From Semisulcospira habei (taxonomy: Eukaryota > Mollusca > Gastropoda > Semisulcospiridae), in the NCBI GenBank assembly GCA_036245525.1, contig BTPG01000001.1, positions 182,015,250-182,079,249 of the forward strand: a DNA stretch of 64,000 bases. The letters run 5' to 3'. The position numbers and the translations under genes were made by a program. How positions within the stretch are numbered: the first letter of the stretch is position 1; each line of letters opens with the position of its first letter. Below are positions 1 through 11,849 of the stretch, in pieces. Under the pieces are notes generated by a model that did not search any database, was not told the DNA's origin, and saw only the letters and a list, made by a program, of their open reading frames with translations.

Positions 1-1438
1 GCACCACCGATATGGTCTTTGTGCTGAGACAGCTGCAGGAGAAGTGCCGCGAGCAGAACAAAGGGCTGTACGTAACATTTGTCGACCTAACAAAAGCGTT
101 CGACACTGTGAGCAGGCAAGGCATGTGGCAGATCCTGGAGCGACTTGGCTGTCCCCCAAAGTTCCTCAACATGATTGTCCAGCTACACGAGGACCAACAA
201 GGCCAGGTCAGACTCAACAATGACCTCTCAGAACCATTCCCTATTCTCAACGGCGTAAAGCAAGGCTGCGTGCTGGCACCGACCCTCTTCACCATCTTTT
301 TTAGTATGATGTTGAAGCAGGCCACAGTGGACCTCGATGATGACGATGCAGTGTACATCAGGTATCGTCTCGATGGCAGCCTGTTCAACCTCAGACGACT
401 GCAGGCCCACACGAAAACCCTAGACCAACTGATTCGTGAGCTGCTTTTTGCTGATGATGCTGCCCTCGTTGCACACACAGAGAGAGCCCTGCAGCGCATC
501 ACGTCTTGCTTCGCAGATGCTGCCCAGCTCTTTGGACTCGAGGTCAGTCTGAAAAAGACAGAGGTCCTCCATCAGCCGGCACCCAAGACAGTGTATCGCC
601 CTCCTCACATCACCATTGGCAAGTCTGAACTAAAGTCAGTGCACCAGTTTACTTACCTTGGCTGCGTTATCACGTCGGACGCCAAGCTGGACAAGGAGCT
701 TGACAGCAGGCTGGCAAAAGCGAACAGCGCTTTCGGGCGACTTTTCAAGCGGGTGTGGCACAACCAACAGCTGAAAACAGGCACCAAGATCAGCGTGTAC
801 AGAGCTGTGGTCCTCACCACCCTGCTGTATGGTTCCGAGTCCTGGGCCCTCTACCGCAGCCAACTACGACTCCTCGAACGCTTCCACCAGCGCTGCCTGC
901 GTACCATCCTGGGCATTCACTGGAGTGACTATGTCACCAACGTCGAGGTCCTTGAACAGGCTGAAACTGTGAGCATCGAGGCTTTGCTGCTGCGGACACA
1001 GCTCCGCTGGGCGGGGCATGTCTCCAGGATGGAGGATCATCGCCTACCAAAGATCACCCTGTTCGGCGAGCTTGCTACTGGACACCGTGACAGAGGGGCA
1101 CCAAAGAAGAGATACAAAGACTGTCTCAAGAAGTCACTTAGTGCCTGCCAAATCGACCACCACCAGTGGTCTTCGCTTGCTGCGGACCGTGACACCTGGC
1201 GCTCCACCATTTACAAGGCAGCTGTCTCCTTTGAGGACTCTCACAGAGCTAGCCTTAAGGACAAGCGGCTCAGGAGAAAAAACAGAGATGCCGCAGCTCA
1301 GAACCCTGGCCATACCTTCCCCTGCAGCCACTGCGGTCGAACCTGCCTGTCTCGGATTGGCCTCCGCAGCCACGAACAAGCCTGCAGACGTTGTGGGCAA
1401 CTCCTATAAAATCTTCGTTCGCGAAGTCAAGCCAAGAG
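1..1438 (+). mobile_element. Non-LTR retrotransposon (LINE), 5' part outside window
   Basis: This is the 3' portion of a LINE: the reverse-transcriptase coding region plus a very short 3' UTR. The likely 3' end lies just after the TTCGTTCGCGAAGTCAAGCC stretch near 1438, because unrelated AT-rich sequence starts there. No poly-A or microsatellite tail is obvious. The left end is cut by the window edge. The C-terminal zinc finger suggests an I/Nimb/Ingi-like group, but I cannot assign the clade firmly. Confidence 0.85.
3..1409 (+). CDS. LINE reverse transcriptase, C-terminal portion with zinc finger
   Basis: The open frame runs from the window edge to a stop at 1407-1409, about 468 residues, without internal stops. 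It copies LINE RNA into DNA at the target site. Visible RT motifs are FVDLTKAFDTVSR (motif A with the catalytic Asp, about residue 25), GVKQGCVLAPTLF (motif B) and LLFADDAALVA (motif C, FADD). A thumb-region FTYLGCVIT follows. The C-terminus ends in a C2H2-type finger: CSHCGRTC followed by an SH..AC pair. The endonuclease domain would lie upstream, outside the window. The intact frame suggests a fairly young copy. The first ATG at 12 is not a real start; homology continues upstream of it in frame. Smaller ORFs on the other strand here are shadows. Confidence 0.85.
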   Translation, partial: TTDMVFVLRQLQEKCREQNKGLYVTFVDLTKAFDTVSRQGMWQILERLGCPPKFLNMIVQLHEDQQGQVRLNNDLSEPFPILNGVKQGCVLAPTLFTIFFSMMLKQATVDLDDDDAVYIRYRLDGSLFNLRRLQAHTKTLDQLIRELLFADDAALVAHTERALQRITSCFADAAQLFGLEVSLKKTEVLHQPAPKTVYRPPHITIGKSELKSVHQFTYLGCVITSDAKLDKELDSRLAKANSAFGRLFKRVWHNQQLKTGTKISVYRAVVLTTLLYGSESWALYRSQLRLLERFHQRCLRTILGIHWSDYVTNVEVLEQAETVSIEALLLRTQLRWAGHVSRMEDHRLPKITLFGELATGHRDRGAPKKRYKDCLKKSLSACQIDHHQWSSLAADRDTWRSTIYKAAVSFEDSHRASLKDKRLRRKNRDAAAQNPGHTFPCSHCGRTCLSRIGLRSHEQACRRCGQLL

Positions 1439-1807
1439 AAATATGTCATTACACAGTACCTCAAACCAACGCAAGTGGCCACTGTTAGCATTATAAACTT
1501 TAAAAGCATTTGTCTTAAGATCAACAGTCTCATAATCATAACCTGGTAATCCATCTGAATATTCCAAAGTAACATTATATGTCGTGTATATCCTTATTGA
1601 CGGTGTTGAGAGTTTAAAGCTGGGTCCAAACACACGTGTTTTTAAGTCAGTAAAGTGCATAACATCTTTGAAGCACTCTGTAACATCAAACACTTGGGTT
1701 TGTCCGTCTGTCATTTTTATTAGACAAACAAAAGAATAATTGTTATCAAGCAAAATCATGTTTTCTAGGAAATTACACTGAATAGTAATTTTATACGTTT
1801 GCACCAA
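1427..1807 (-). CDS. Uncharacterised ORF, probably truncated by the LINE
   Basis: This 126-codon ORF reads toward the LINE and stops at its 3' edge. I do not recognise it. The product looks like an ordinary globular protein: mixed polarity, aromatic-rich, few low-complexity runs, with stretches such as FKLSTPSIRIYTTYNVTLEY that suggest beta strands. Base composition is AT-rich, unlike the GC-richer exons of the host gene on the same strand. A possible acceptor (ctattcag before TGTAATTTC) would put it in phase 0, matching the exit phase of exon 6817-6925, but its pyrimidine tract is weak. It could be a downstream exon, a gene fragment or an old element or viral remnant. That it is coding is moderately likely; its identity is unknown. 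Confidence 0.4.
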   Translation of the reverse strand: MVQTYKITIQCNFLENMILLDNNYSFVCLIKMTDGQTQVFDVTECFKDVMHFTDLKTRVFGPSFKLSTPSIRIYTTYNVTLEYSDGLPGYDYETVDLKTNAFKVYNANSGHLRWFEVLCNDIFLLA

Positions 1808-4080
<2,273 letters not shown>

Positions 4081-4289
4081 AGAGATAAAACAATAGAGTC
4101 CCGATAGATAATCAGATCAACAGAGCCGCATCAGTCATGCTCATCACTTTTTAAAAATCAAAGGGTTGATTCAGAATTAACGGGGGTAAAATTGGGGTCA
4201 AAAATATGATATTAAAAAATGATGTAAATTAATGACTGATGCGGCTCTATTGAATTCATTGTCTTACGGGACTCTATTGTTTTATCTCT
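4081..4289. mobile_element. Non-autonomous inverted-repeat element (MITE-like)
   Basis: The ends are inverted repeats. The left arm begins AGAGATAAAACAATAGAGTC and continues into AGAGCCGCATCAGTCAT (to about 4137). The right arm (about 4230-4289) is its reverse complement with small internal differences. The centre is short and non-coding. No clear target-site duplication or transposase was found, so the superfamily is unknown. Confidence 0.7.
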
Positions 4290-4419
4290 GGGAGTCTGTA
4301 GGGAAGTGCTGTGTTCAAGGGGTGCCTAGGAAAGCCCGCCAGCATATTAACATTGGGAGTCTGTAGGGAAGTGCTGTGTTCAAGGGGTGCCTAGGAAAGC
4401 CTGCCAGCATATTAACATT
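4290..4419. repeat. Two tandem copies of a 65-bp unit
   Basis: Two nearly identical 65-bp copies start at 4290 and 4355, each beginning GGGAGTCTGTAGGG, with a single C/T difference visible. A third start (GGGAGTCT) at 4420 then diverges. The duplication directly abuts the inverted-repeat element on its left. Confidence 0.85.
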
Positions 4420-5568
4420 GGGAGTCTCACTGAAGGGTGAAAAGACAGTTATAGAAAGTCGCTTGAACCACATTAGAGTCTGTAATTTTTCTCATATTCA
4501 CTTGACATTTTGGATATAGCTAGATTAGACAAAGATATTGGATGAGTTCATTAGCTAGCTTTGTATAATTTTGAACTGTTTTAGCAAAAATTAATTCTAT
4601 GCAGACAAATTAAAAAAGTAAAAAACCTGGAATTCAGGAGAAAATCAGTGACGAAGAGGTAAAAGCAGAAATGTTGTCACGACGCAGACATCGACTCAAT
4701 ACTCTAAATATGATGTACGTGTTTCTCTCTCTCTCTCTCTAACTCTTCCTCTCTCTTACACACACACAAACACACGCATACACACACATCAACGCACTGT
4801 CAGTAAAGCATGCATGTGTACAGTAGAAAATCCTGTAGCCAGGTAAAGTCAACCTCGCTTCACACAAATTATAGCAAGACTGAAATTGTACCTTGAAATT
4901 CTAGTTTTGTCACCATTTTTCTCAAGTCTAGAAAGCAAAGTAAAACACATATCATGTAAAATATAAAATTATGTAAAAACTAAAATTACGTCATGACAAA
5001 TGACGTTTTTCAAACCAATGACGCGTATGCACTGCGCCCCTTATAGAGCTCACTGACGCATTGCAAATCTGCGAGGCTTTTATAATAGGAGATTTTTCAA
5101 CATCAGAATCAGGTCCAAGACAACAGGTAGAGACCCTTGACAGTAAGAACAACTCAAATATAAAAGGGACTTTTGGGGTTATGGCTCTCATACAAACGAG
5201 ACTTTGTGGGTTAGGGTTTATCCCATCTTGTTACTTTATCCAAAGTTCATTTAAGTGAAAAAATGTAAACTGGAAGTCAGTAAAAGAGTACAGTAGAACC
5301 TCTTTTGAACGGTCACTGTATTTTACGGTCACCTGCCGCGAACTTGCTCTGTAGGTGATGTACACTAGCATGCACTAACTCTAGTAGTGGCTACGTTAGC
5401 ACAGATTTACATTTCTGGGTGCTTTTCTATGGTAACTGCCATGAACGGTCACCTGCTGTTTATGGCCACTTTTTCTTGGCACCAGGGGTGACCGCTCACA
5501 GAAGGTTCTACTGTAGTTACAGCCAACTTTGTTAGACCCAATCTTGTAACAAGTCATGTTTACTGTGC
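4420..5568. other. Non-coding stretch, no gene recognised
   Basis: AT-rich sequence with a (TC)n/(CA)n tract near 4727-4790. ORFs at 4991-5258 on both strands are short and lack recognisable features or convincing splice sites. The pair GAACGGTCACnn near 5308 and 5442, with reversed GTGACCGCTC at 5487, suggests a decayed repeat, but I could not delimit it. Confidence 0.5.
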
Positions 5569-5785
5569 TTAACCCATTCAGGCCTGACGCGCTACAGCAG
5601 GAGATGGGTCCACCATGATAATTCAAGGGTAGTGCCAGATTAGCTTGGCGCCTGTCAGCGTCAAGCTGATCTGGCCCTGCCCTTGAATTATCATGGTCGA
5701 TCCATCTCCTGCAACTGGTACATAGTCATTAGATGATACCTCCAAAATCTGGGAAATACGGTCTTCGGGCTGAGTGAGATAAATG
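5569..5785. mobile_element. TTAA fold-back element, type A, copy 1
   Basis: A TTAACCC end is followed by GATGGGTCCACCATG, then a long arm (ATAATTCAAGGGTAGTGCC...), a short loop, and the complementary arm ending ATCCATCTCCTGCAACTGG. An outer part follows (CTCCAAAATCTGGGAAATA, GGGCTGAGTGAG). The arms are about 50 bp each and could form a strong hairpin. The right-hand TTAA is eroded. Confidence 0.75.
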
Positions 5786-5929
5786 AAAATGTATTTATTC
5801 AAGCATTTATTGTTCGAAAATACATTTTCATTATACTGCACCATATTTTAAAGTCCCCTATCCGGCCACACATAACTTGCTGGGGATCCAAAAATTATTC
5901 CAGTGAAAAAGTTAGCATATTCGCCAATA

Positions 5930-6045
5930 CAGTAACAGATCGACTGGTGATGATAGTTCAGTAACAGATCGACTGGTGATGATAGTTCAGTAACAGATCG
6001 ACTGGTGATGATAGTTCAGTAACAGATCGACTGGTGATGATAGTT
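5930..6045. repeat. 29-bp minisatellite, 4 copies
   Basis: Four near-identical 29-bp units, each containing CAGATCGACTGGTGATGATA. The last copy runs into TAGTTCAAGGGTAG, which matches the arm of the type-B fold-back elements elsewhere in the window. The array may therefore have grown from one arm of such an element. Confidence 0.9.
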
Positions 6046-6146
6046 CAAGGGTAGCGACAAAATCCTGACCAGAAAGGCAACTGTAGAATACAAAGAAAAT
6101 CCCAACGAAAAAGAAACGTGTAGAAAAGACAATCACTGACACATCA

Positions 6147-6360
6147 TTAACTCATTTAGCCCGACGGCCGTATTTTCCAAATTTTGGAGGCGTCATCTAA
6201 TGACTATGCACCAGTTGCAGGAGATGGATCGACCACGATAATTCAAGGGCAGTGGCAGATTAGCTTGGCGCCAACAGGCGCCAAGCTAATCTGGCACTGC
6301 CCTTGAATTATCATGGTTGACCCATCTCCTGCTGCAGTGCATCAGGCCTGATTGGGTTAA
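6147..6360. mobile_element. TTAA fold-back element, type A, copy 2 (best preserved)
   Basis: This 214-bp element has TTAA at both ends (6147-6150 and 6357-6360). The ends are inverted: TTAACTCATTTAGCC on the left, and GGCCTGATTGGGTTAA on the right, whose complement begins TTAACCCAATCAGGCC. The inner arms around 6225-6330 are almost perfectly complementary, with TTGGCGCC/GGCGCCAA at the apex. TTAA plus a CYC start resembles piggyBac-type termini; this assignment is inference because no transposase is present. Confidence 0.8.
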
Positions 6361-6394
6361 TCAATTGAACCTCAAGGAAGCATTTCCCAGATTA

Positions 6395-6715
6395 ATTTAT
6401 GTGTCACTTAACAACTATGTACCAACTGCAGGAGATGGACCATAACAATTCGAGGATAGTGCCAGATTAGCTCTGTACTATTGCAGGTGAACGGACCATG
6501 ATAATTCAAGGTTAGTGCAAAATTAGCTTGACACCCGAGGGCCAATCTGGCACTACCCTTGAATGATCACAGTTGATCCATCTCCTGTTGCAGTGCATCA
6601 GGGCTAGGTGATTGTCTTTCCATGTGTATGTATTTCTCTCTTCGGGATTTTCAAGGGTGGTGACAGATCAGCTGGGTGCCACTACCCTTGATCTGTCATG
6701 GCCATTCTATATCAC
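6395..6715. mobile_element. Rearranged fold-back copies
   Basis: Partial and imperfect type-A arms occur at about 6417-6475 and 6490-6608. A shorter imperfect hairpin (TTTTCAAGGGTGGTGACAG... with ...CTACCCTTGATCTGTCA) lies at about 6648-6700. A poly-C tract follows at 6747-6770. They look like nested or recombined remnants of the same family. Confidence 0.6.
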
Positions 6716-6816
6716 CCAGCTGGTATGCACAACCTTCAAGTGCCACCCCCCCCCCCACACCCCCTCCCCCCACTGTTGCAGAAGGTAACTAATAGCTGTG
6801 ACTCAGTTTAACTGAC

Positions 6817-6925
6817 CGCAAGAGCCAGGTGCTGACACAGCACTGTGAACACAATGTCGCTGGATGACGACCGTGCAGTTTCTGCATTTGTGTCTTGGTC
6901 AACGTGATGCACCTCAATTCTGTAC
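6817..6925 (-). CDS. Host gene, internal exon 8 of those found (36 codons plus 1 nt)
   Basis: Read on the minus strand, the acceptor is TGATCTGTTGCAG before the exon, and the donor is GCG followed by GTCAGT. One base completes an Arg codon split with the previous exon (AG|G). The remaining 36 codons read YRIEVHHVDQ... and end ...CQHLALA in phase 0, followed by an in-frame stop just inside the intron. The entry phase matches the donor of exon 24068-24220, which is the main evidence that they are consecutive. The exon contains a short Ser run (RSSSSD). The function is unknown. A 56-bp array begins directly at the acceptor side. The next downstream exon was not identified with confidence. Confidence 0.7.
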
Positions 6926-6928
6926 CTG

Positions 6929-7192
6929 CAACAGATCACAATAAACTCTGTGTTTATACACTACAACCAGCTCTAGTCCATGCACAACAGATCAAAATAA
7001 TTTAACTCTGTGTAATACACTACAACCAGTTCTAGTCCATGCACAACAGATCACAATAAACTCTGTGTTTATACACTACAGCGAGCTCTAGTCCACGCAC
7101 AACAGATCACAATAAACTATGTGTTTATACACTACAACCAGCTCTAGTCCATGCACAACAGATCACAATAAACTCTGTGTTTATAAGCTACA
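6929..7192. repeat. 56-bp minisatellite, about 4.7 copies
   Basis: Units start with ACAGATCACAATAAACTCTG and include CTACAACCAGCTCTAGTCCA. The first unit overlaps the polypyrimidine/acceptor region of the exon at 6817-6925, so the array seems to have expanded from sequence at the splice site. Copies differ by a few substitutions. Confidence 0.9.
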
Positions 7193-10100
7193 ATGGGTCT
7201 TAGGAAAGGTTAGGTGGGGAAGGCATTGAAGGCATTCAGTGAAGGGTTCGGTTCCTTGGAAACTTATTATAGAAGTCATTTCTAGTGCTGGACCTGCATT
7301 GGTTTGGAACTTATAGAAGTCATTCATAGCGCTGGACCTGTATGGATTTGGAACTTATAGAAGTCATTCATAGTGCTGGACCTGTATGGGTTTGGAACTT
7401 ATAGAAGTCATTCATAGCGCTGGACCTGTATGGGTTTGGAACTTATAGAAGTCATTCATAGCATTGGTTCTGTATGGGTTTGGAACTTATAGAAGTCATT
7501 CATAGCGCTGGACCTGTATGGGTTTGGAACTTATAGAAGTCATTCATAGCGCTGGACCTATATGGGTTTGGAACTTATAGAAGTCATTCATAGCGCTGGA
7601 CCTGTATGGGTTTGGAACTTATAGAAGTCATTCCAAGTGATGGACCTATATGGGTTTGGAACTTATAGAAGTCATTCCTAGTGCTGGACCTGTATGGGTT
7701 TGGAACTTACAGAAGTCATTCATAGCGCTGGACCTGTATGGGTTTGGAACTTATAGAAGTCATTCCTAGTGCTGGACCTGTATGGGTTTGGAACTTATAG
7801 AAGTCATTCATAGCGCTGGACCTGTATGGGTTTGGAACATATAGAAGTCATTCATAGTGCTGGACCTGTATGGGTTTGGAACTTATTGAAGTCATTCCTA
7901 GCGCTGAACCTGCATGGGTTTGGAACTTATAGAAGTCATTCCTAGCGCTGGACCTGTATGGGTTTAGATTATGAATGTCATTCCTAGCGCTGGACCTGTA
8001 TGGGTTTGGAACTTATAGAAGTCATTCATAGTGCTGGACCTGTATGGGTTTGGAACTTATAGATGTCATTCCTAGCGCTGAACCTGTATGGGTTTGGAAC
8101 TTATAGAAGTCATTCCTAGTGCTGGACCTGTATGGGTTTGGAACTTATAGAAGTCATTCCTAGTGCTGGACCTGTATGGGTTTGGAACTTATAGAAGTCA
8201 TTCCTAGCGCTGGACCTGTATGGGTTTGGAACTTATAGAAGTCATTCATAGCGCTGGACCTGTATGGATTTGGAACTTATAGAAGTCATTTATAGCGCTG
8301 GACCTGTATGGGTTTGGAACTTATAGAAGTCATTCATAGCGCTGGACCTATATGGGTTTGGAACTTATAGAAGTCATTCATAGCGCTGGACCTGTATGGG
8401 TTTGGAACTTATAGAAGTCATTCATAGCATTGGTTCTGTATGGGTTTGGAACTTATAGAAGTCATTCATAGCGCTGGACCTGTATGGGTTTGGAACTTAT
8501 AGAAGTCATTCATAGCGCTGGACCTATATGGGTTTGGAACTTATAGAAGTCATTCATAGCGCTGGACCTGTATGGGTTTGGAACTTATAGAAGTCATTCC
8601 AAGTGATGGACCTGTATGGGTTTGGAACTTATAGAAGTCATTCCTAGTGCTGGACCTGTATGGGTTTGGAACTTATAGAAGTCATTCATAGCGCTGGACC
8701 TGTATGGGTTTGGAACTTATAGAAGTCATTCATAGCATTGGTTCTGTATGGGTTTGGAACTTATAGAAGTCATTCATAGCGCTGGACCTGTATGGGTTTG
8801 GAACTTATAGAAGTCATTCATAGCGCTGGACCTATATGGGTTTGGAACTTATAGAAGTCATTCATAGCGCTGGACCTGTATGGGTTTGGAACTTATAGAA
8901 GTCATTCCAAGTGATGGACCTATATGGGTTTGGAACTTATAGAAGTCATTCCTAGTGCTGGACCTGTATGGGTTTGGAACTTACAGAAGTCATTCATAGC
9001 GCTGGACCTGTATGGATTTGGAACTTATAGAAGTCATTCCTAGTGCTGGACCTGTATGGGTTTGGAACTTATAGAAGTCATTCATAGCGCTGGACCTGTA
9101 TGGGTTTGGAACATATAGAAGTCATTCATAGTGCTGGACCTGTATGGGTTTGGAACTTATTGAAGTCATTCCTAGCGCTGAACCTGCATGGGTTTGGAAC
9201 TTATAGAAGTCATTCCTAGCGCTGGACCTGTATGGGTTTAGATTATGAATGTCATTCCTAGCGCTGGACCTGTATGGGTTTGGAACTTATAGAAGTCATT
9301 CATAGTGCTGGACCTGTATGGGTTTGGAACTTATAGATGTCATTCCTAGCGCTGAACCTGTATGGGTTTGGAACTTATAGAAGTCATTCCTAGTGCTGGA
9401 CCTGTATGGGTTTGGAACTTATAGAAGTCATTCCTAGTGCTGGACCTGTATGGGTTTGGAACTTATAGAAGTCATTCCTAGCGCTGGACCTGTATGGGTT
9501 TGGAACTTATAGAAGTCATTCATAGCGCTGGACCTGTATGGATTTGGAACTTATAGAAGTCATTTATAGCGCTGGACCTGTATGGGTTTGGAACTTATAG
9601 AAGTCATTCATAGCGCTGGACCTATATGGGTTTGGAACTTATAGAAGTCATTCATAGCGCTGGACCTGTATGGGTTTGGAACTTATAGAAGTCATTCATA
9701 GCATTGGTTCTGTATGGGTTTGGAACTTATAGAAGTCATTCATAGCGCTGGACCTGTATGGGTTTGGAACTTATAGAAGTCATTCATAGCGCTGGACCTA
9801 TATGGGTTTGGAACTTATAGAAGTCATTCATAGCGCTGGACCTGTATGGGTTTGGAACTTATAGAAGTCATTCCAAGTGATGGACCTGTATGGGTTTGGA
9901 ACTTATAGAAGTCATTCCTAGTGCTGGACCTGTATGGGTTTGGAACTTACAGAAGTCATTCATAGCGCTGGACCTGTATGGGTTTGGAACTTATAGAAGT
10001 CATTCCTAGTGCTGGACCTGTATGGGTTTGGAACTTATAGAAGTCATTCATAGCGCTGGACCTGTATGGGTTTGGAACATATAGAAGTCATTCATAGTGC

Positions 10101-10643
10101 TGGACCTGTATGGGTTTGGAACTTATTGAAGTCATTCCTAGCGCTGAACCTGCATGGGTTTGGAACTTATAGAAGTCATTCCTAGCGCTGGACCTGTATG
10201 GGTTTAGATTATAAATGTCATTCCTAGCGCTGGACCTGTATGGGTTTGGAACTTATAGAAGTCATTCATAGTGCTGGACCTGTATGGGTTTGGAACTTAT
10301 AGATGTCATTCCTAGCGCTGAACCTGTATGGGTTTGGAACTTATAGAAGTCATTCCTAGTGCTGGACCGTATGGGTTTGGAACTTATAGAAGTCATTCCT
10401 AGTGCTGGACCTGTATGGGTTTGGAACTTATAGAAGTCATTCCTAGCGCTGGACCTGTATGGGTTTGAAACTTATAGAAGTCATTCATAGCGCTGGACCT
10501 GTATGGATTTGGAACTTATAGAAGTCATTTATAGCGCTGGACCTGTATGGGTTTGGAACTTATAGAAGTCATTCCTAGCGCTGGACCTGTATGGGTTTGG
10601 AACTTATAGAAGTCATTCACAGCGCTGGACCTGTATGGGTTTG

Positions 10644-10752
10644 GATTATGGAACAAGCCCGTCTTTTTTCCCTGGATTGCGAGTCCACCTACCGGGGCAG
10701 TGACGGAGACTTGAACCTATGACCCGGCGATTCCCTTCGCTCTCCTGCTCCG
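10644..10752 (-). mobile_element. tRNA-derived SINE fragment inside the 44-bp array, copy 1
   Basis: About 109 bp that do not match the 44-bp unit. On the minus strand it reads GGAGCAGGAGAGCG..., followed by GGTTCAAGTCTCC, a good match to an RNA polymerase III B box. It ends near GGCTTGTTCC. It looks like the tRNA-related head of a SINE, not a functional tRNA, because no cloverleaf is evident. Confidence 0.6.
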
Positions 10753-11138
10753 AAGTCATTCCTAGCGCTGAACCTGTATGGGTTTGGAACTTATAGAAGT
10801 CATTCCTAGCGCTGGACCTGTATGGGTTTGGAACTTATAGAAGTCATTCCTAGTGCTGGACCTGTATGGGTTTGGAACTTATAGAAGTCATTCATAGTGC
10901 TGGACCTGTATGGGTTTGGAACGTATAGAAGTCATTCATAGCGCTGGACCTGTATGGGTTTGGAACTTATAGAAGTCATTCATAGCGCTGGACCTGTATG
11001 GATTTGGAACTTATAGAAGTCATTCATAGCGCTGGACCTGTATGGGTTTGGAACTTATAGAAGTCATTCATAGCGCTGGACCTGTATGGGTTTGGAACTT
11101 ATAGAAGTCATTCACAGCGCTGGACCTGTATGGGTTTG

Positions 11139-11247
11139 GATTATGGAACAAGCCCGTCTTTTCTCCCTGGATTGCGAGTCCACCTACCAGGGCTGGGACG
11201 GAGACTCGAACCTATGACCCGGCGATTCCCTTCGCTCTCCTGCTCCG
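11139..11247 (-). mobile_element. tRNA-derived SINE fragment inside the 44-bp array, copy 2
   Basis: Nearly identical to the copy about 495 bp to the left, including identical junctions with the 44-bp units (TTTGGATTATGG on one side, CTGCTCCGAAGTCATTCC on the other). It was therefore copied along with the array, not inserted independently. The B-box-like stretch here is GGTTCGAGTCTCC. Confidence 0.6.
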
Positions 11248-11512
11248 AAGTCATTCCTAGCGTTGAACCTGTATGGGTTTGGAACTTATAGAAGTCATTC
11301 CTAGCGCTGGACGGGTTTAGATTATAGAAGTTATTCCTAGCGCTAGACCTGTATGGGTTTGGAACTTATAAAAGTCATTCCTAGACTTTCATGAGTTTGG
11401 AACTTACAGAAGTCGTTCCTAGCGCTGGACCTGCATAGGTTTGGAACTTATAGAAGTCATTTTTAGACCTGCATGGGTTGGAATAACGAGGCCTACAAGC
11501 TAAGCAACCCCC

Positions 11513-11706
11513 TTAACCCATTTAACCCCAGCGTCGCTTTTCCAAAAATGTGGAGGTGTCACCTAATGACTATGTGCCCGCTGCAGGAGATGATATTGAT
11601 ATACCATGACAATTCAAGGGTAGCAGCAGATTAGCTTGGTGCCATCAGGTGACAAGCTAATCTGGCTCTACCCTTGAATCATTATGGACGATCCATCTCC
11701 TGCTGT
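11513..11706. mobile_element. TTAA fold-back element, type A, copy 4
   Basis: Starts with TTAACCCATTTAACC, has the inner arm CAATTCAAGGGTAGCAGCAG and the complementary arm ending ATCCATCTCCTGCTG. The right terminus is degraded. The apparent start codon of the long 63-bp-satellite reading frame (11684) lies in this element's right arm. Confidence 0.7.
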
Positions 11707-11746
11707 CCCCAAACCCCAACTTTTTTACATGATATTTTTTTATGGC

Positions 11747-11804
11747 TGCAAGAGCATGGATCCTCACATGCCCTGCAACAGCGATGAGCATCCATGCCTC
11801 TTGC
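11747..11804. mobile_element. Type-C hairpin (GCAAGAG..CATGGATCCTCA family)
   Basis: An imperfect inverted repeat: TGCAAGAGCATGGATCCTCA on the left, GAGCATCCATGCCTCTTGCA on the right. The same hairpin sequence recurs near 33757, 45448, 45960 and 61780. It lies about 45 bp from the first unit of the 63-bp satellite. Confidence 0.65.
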
Positions 11805-11849
11805 ATCTGAATGTTACTTGTATTTTGGCAGTGAAGGGGTTACCAACAC

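Larger units (their letters stand above)
7237..11480. repeat. 44-bp satellite array with higher-order structure, about 90 copies
   Basis: The basic unit is 44 bp and contains TATGGGTTTGGAACTTATAG and AAGTCATTCATAGCGCTGG. Variant units recur at fixed spacing. The AGTGATGGACC variant occurs near 7632, 8600, 8906 and 9873, and the TTAGATTATGAATGTC-type variant near 7972, 9238 and 10204. Spacings of about 968 bp (22 units) show duplication of whole blocks. The array starts next to CAGTGAAGGGTT at 7237-7248. The right end (11250-11480) is more diverged. No coding potential. Confidence 0.95.

Noticed and set aside
4991..5258. Possible small genes on both strands
   Set aside because: Short, overlapping, without splice signals, start context or recognisable sequence.
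10644..11247. tRNA genes
   Set aside because: Only a B-box-like element and partial tRNA similarity are present; no cloverleaf or anticodon stem could be drawn. SINE-derived is more likely.
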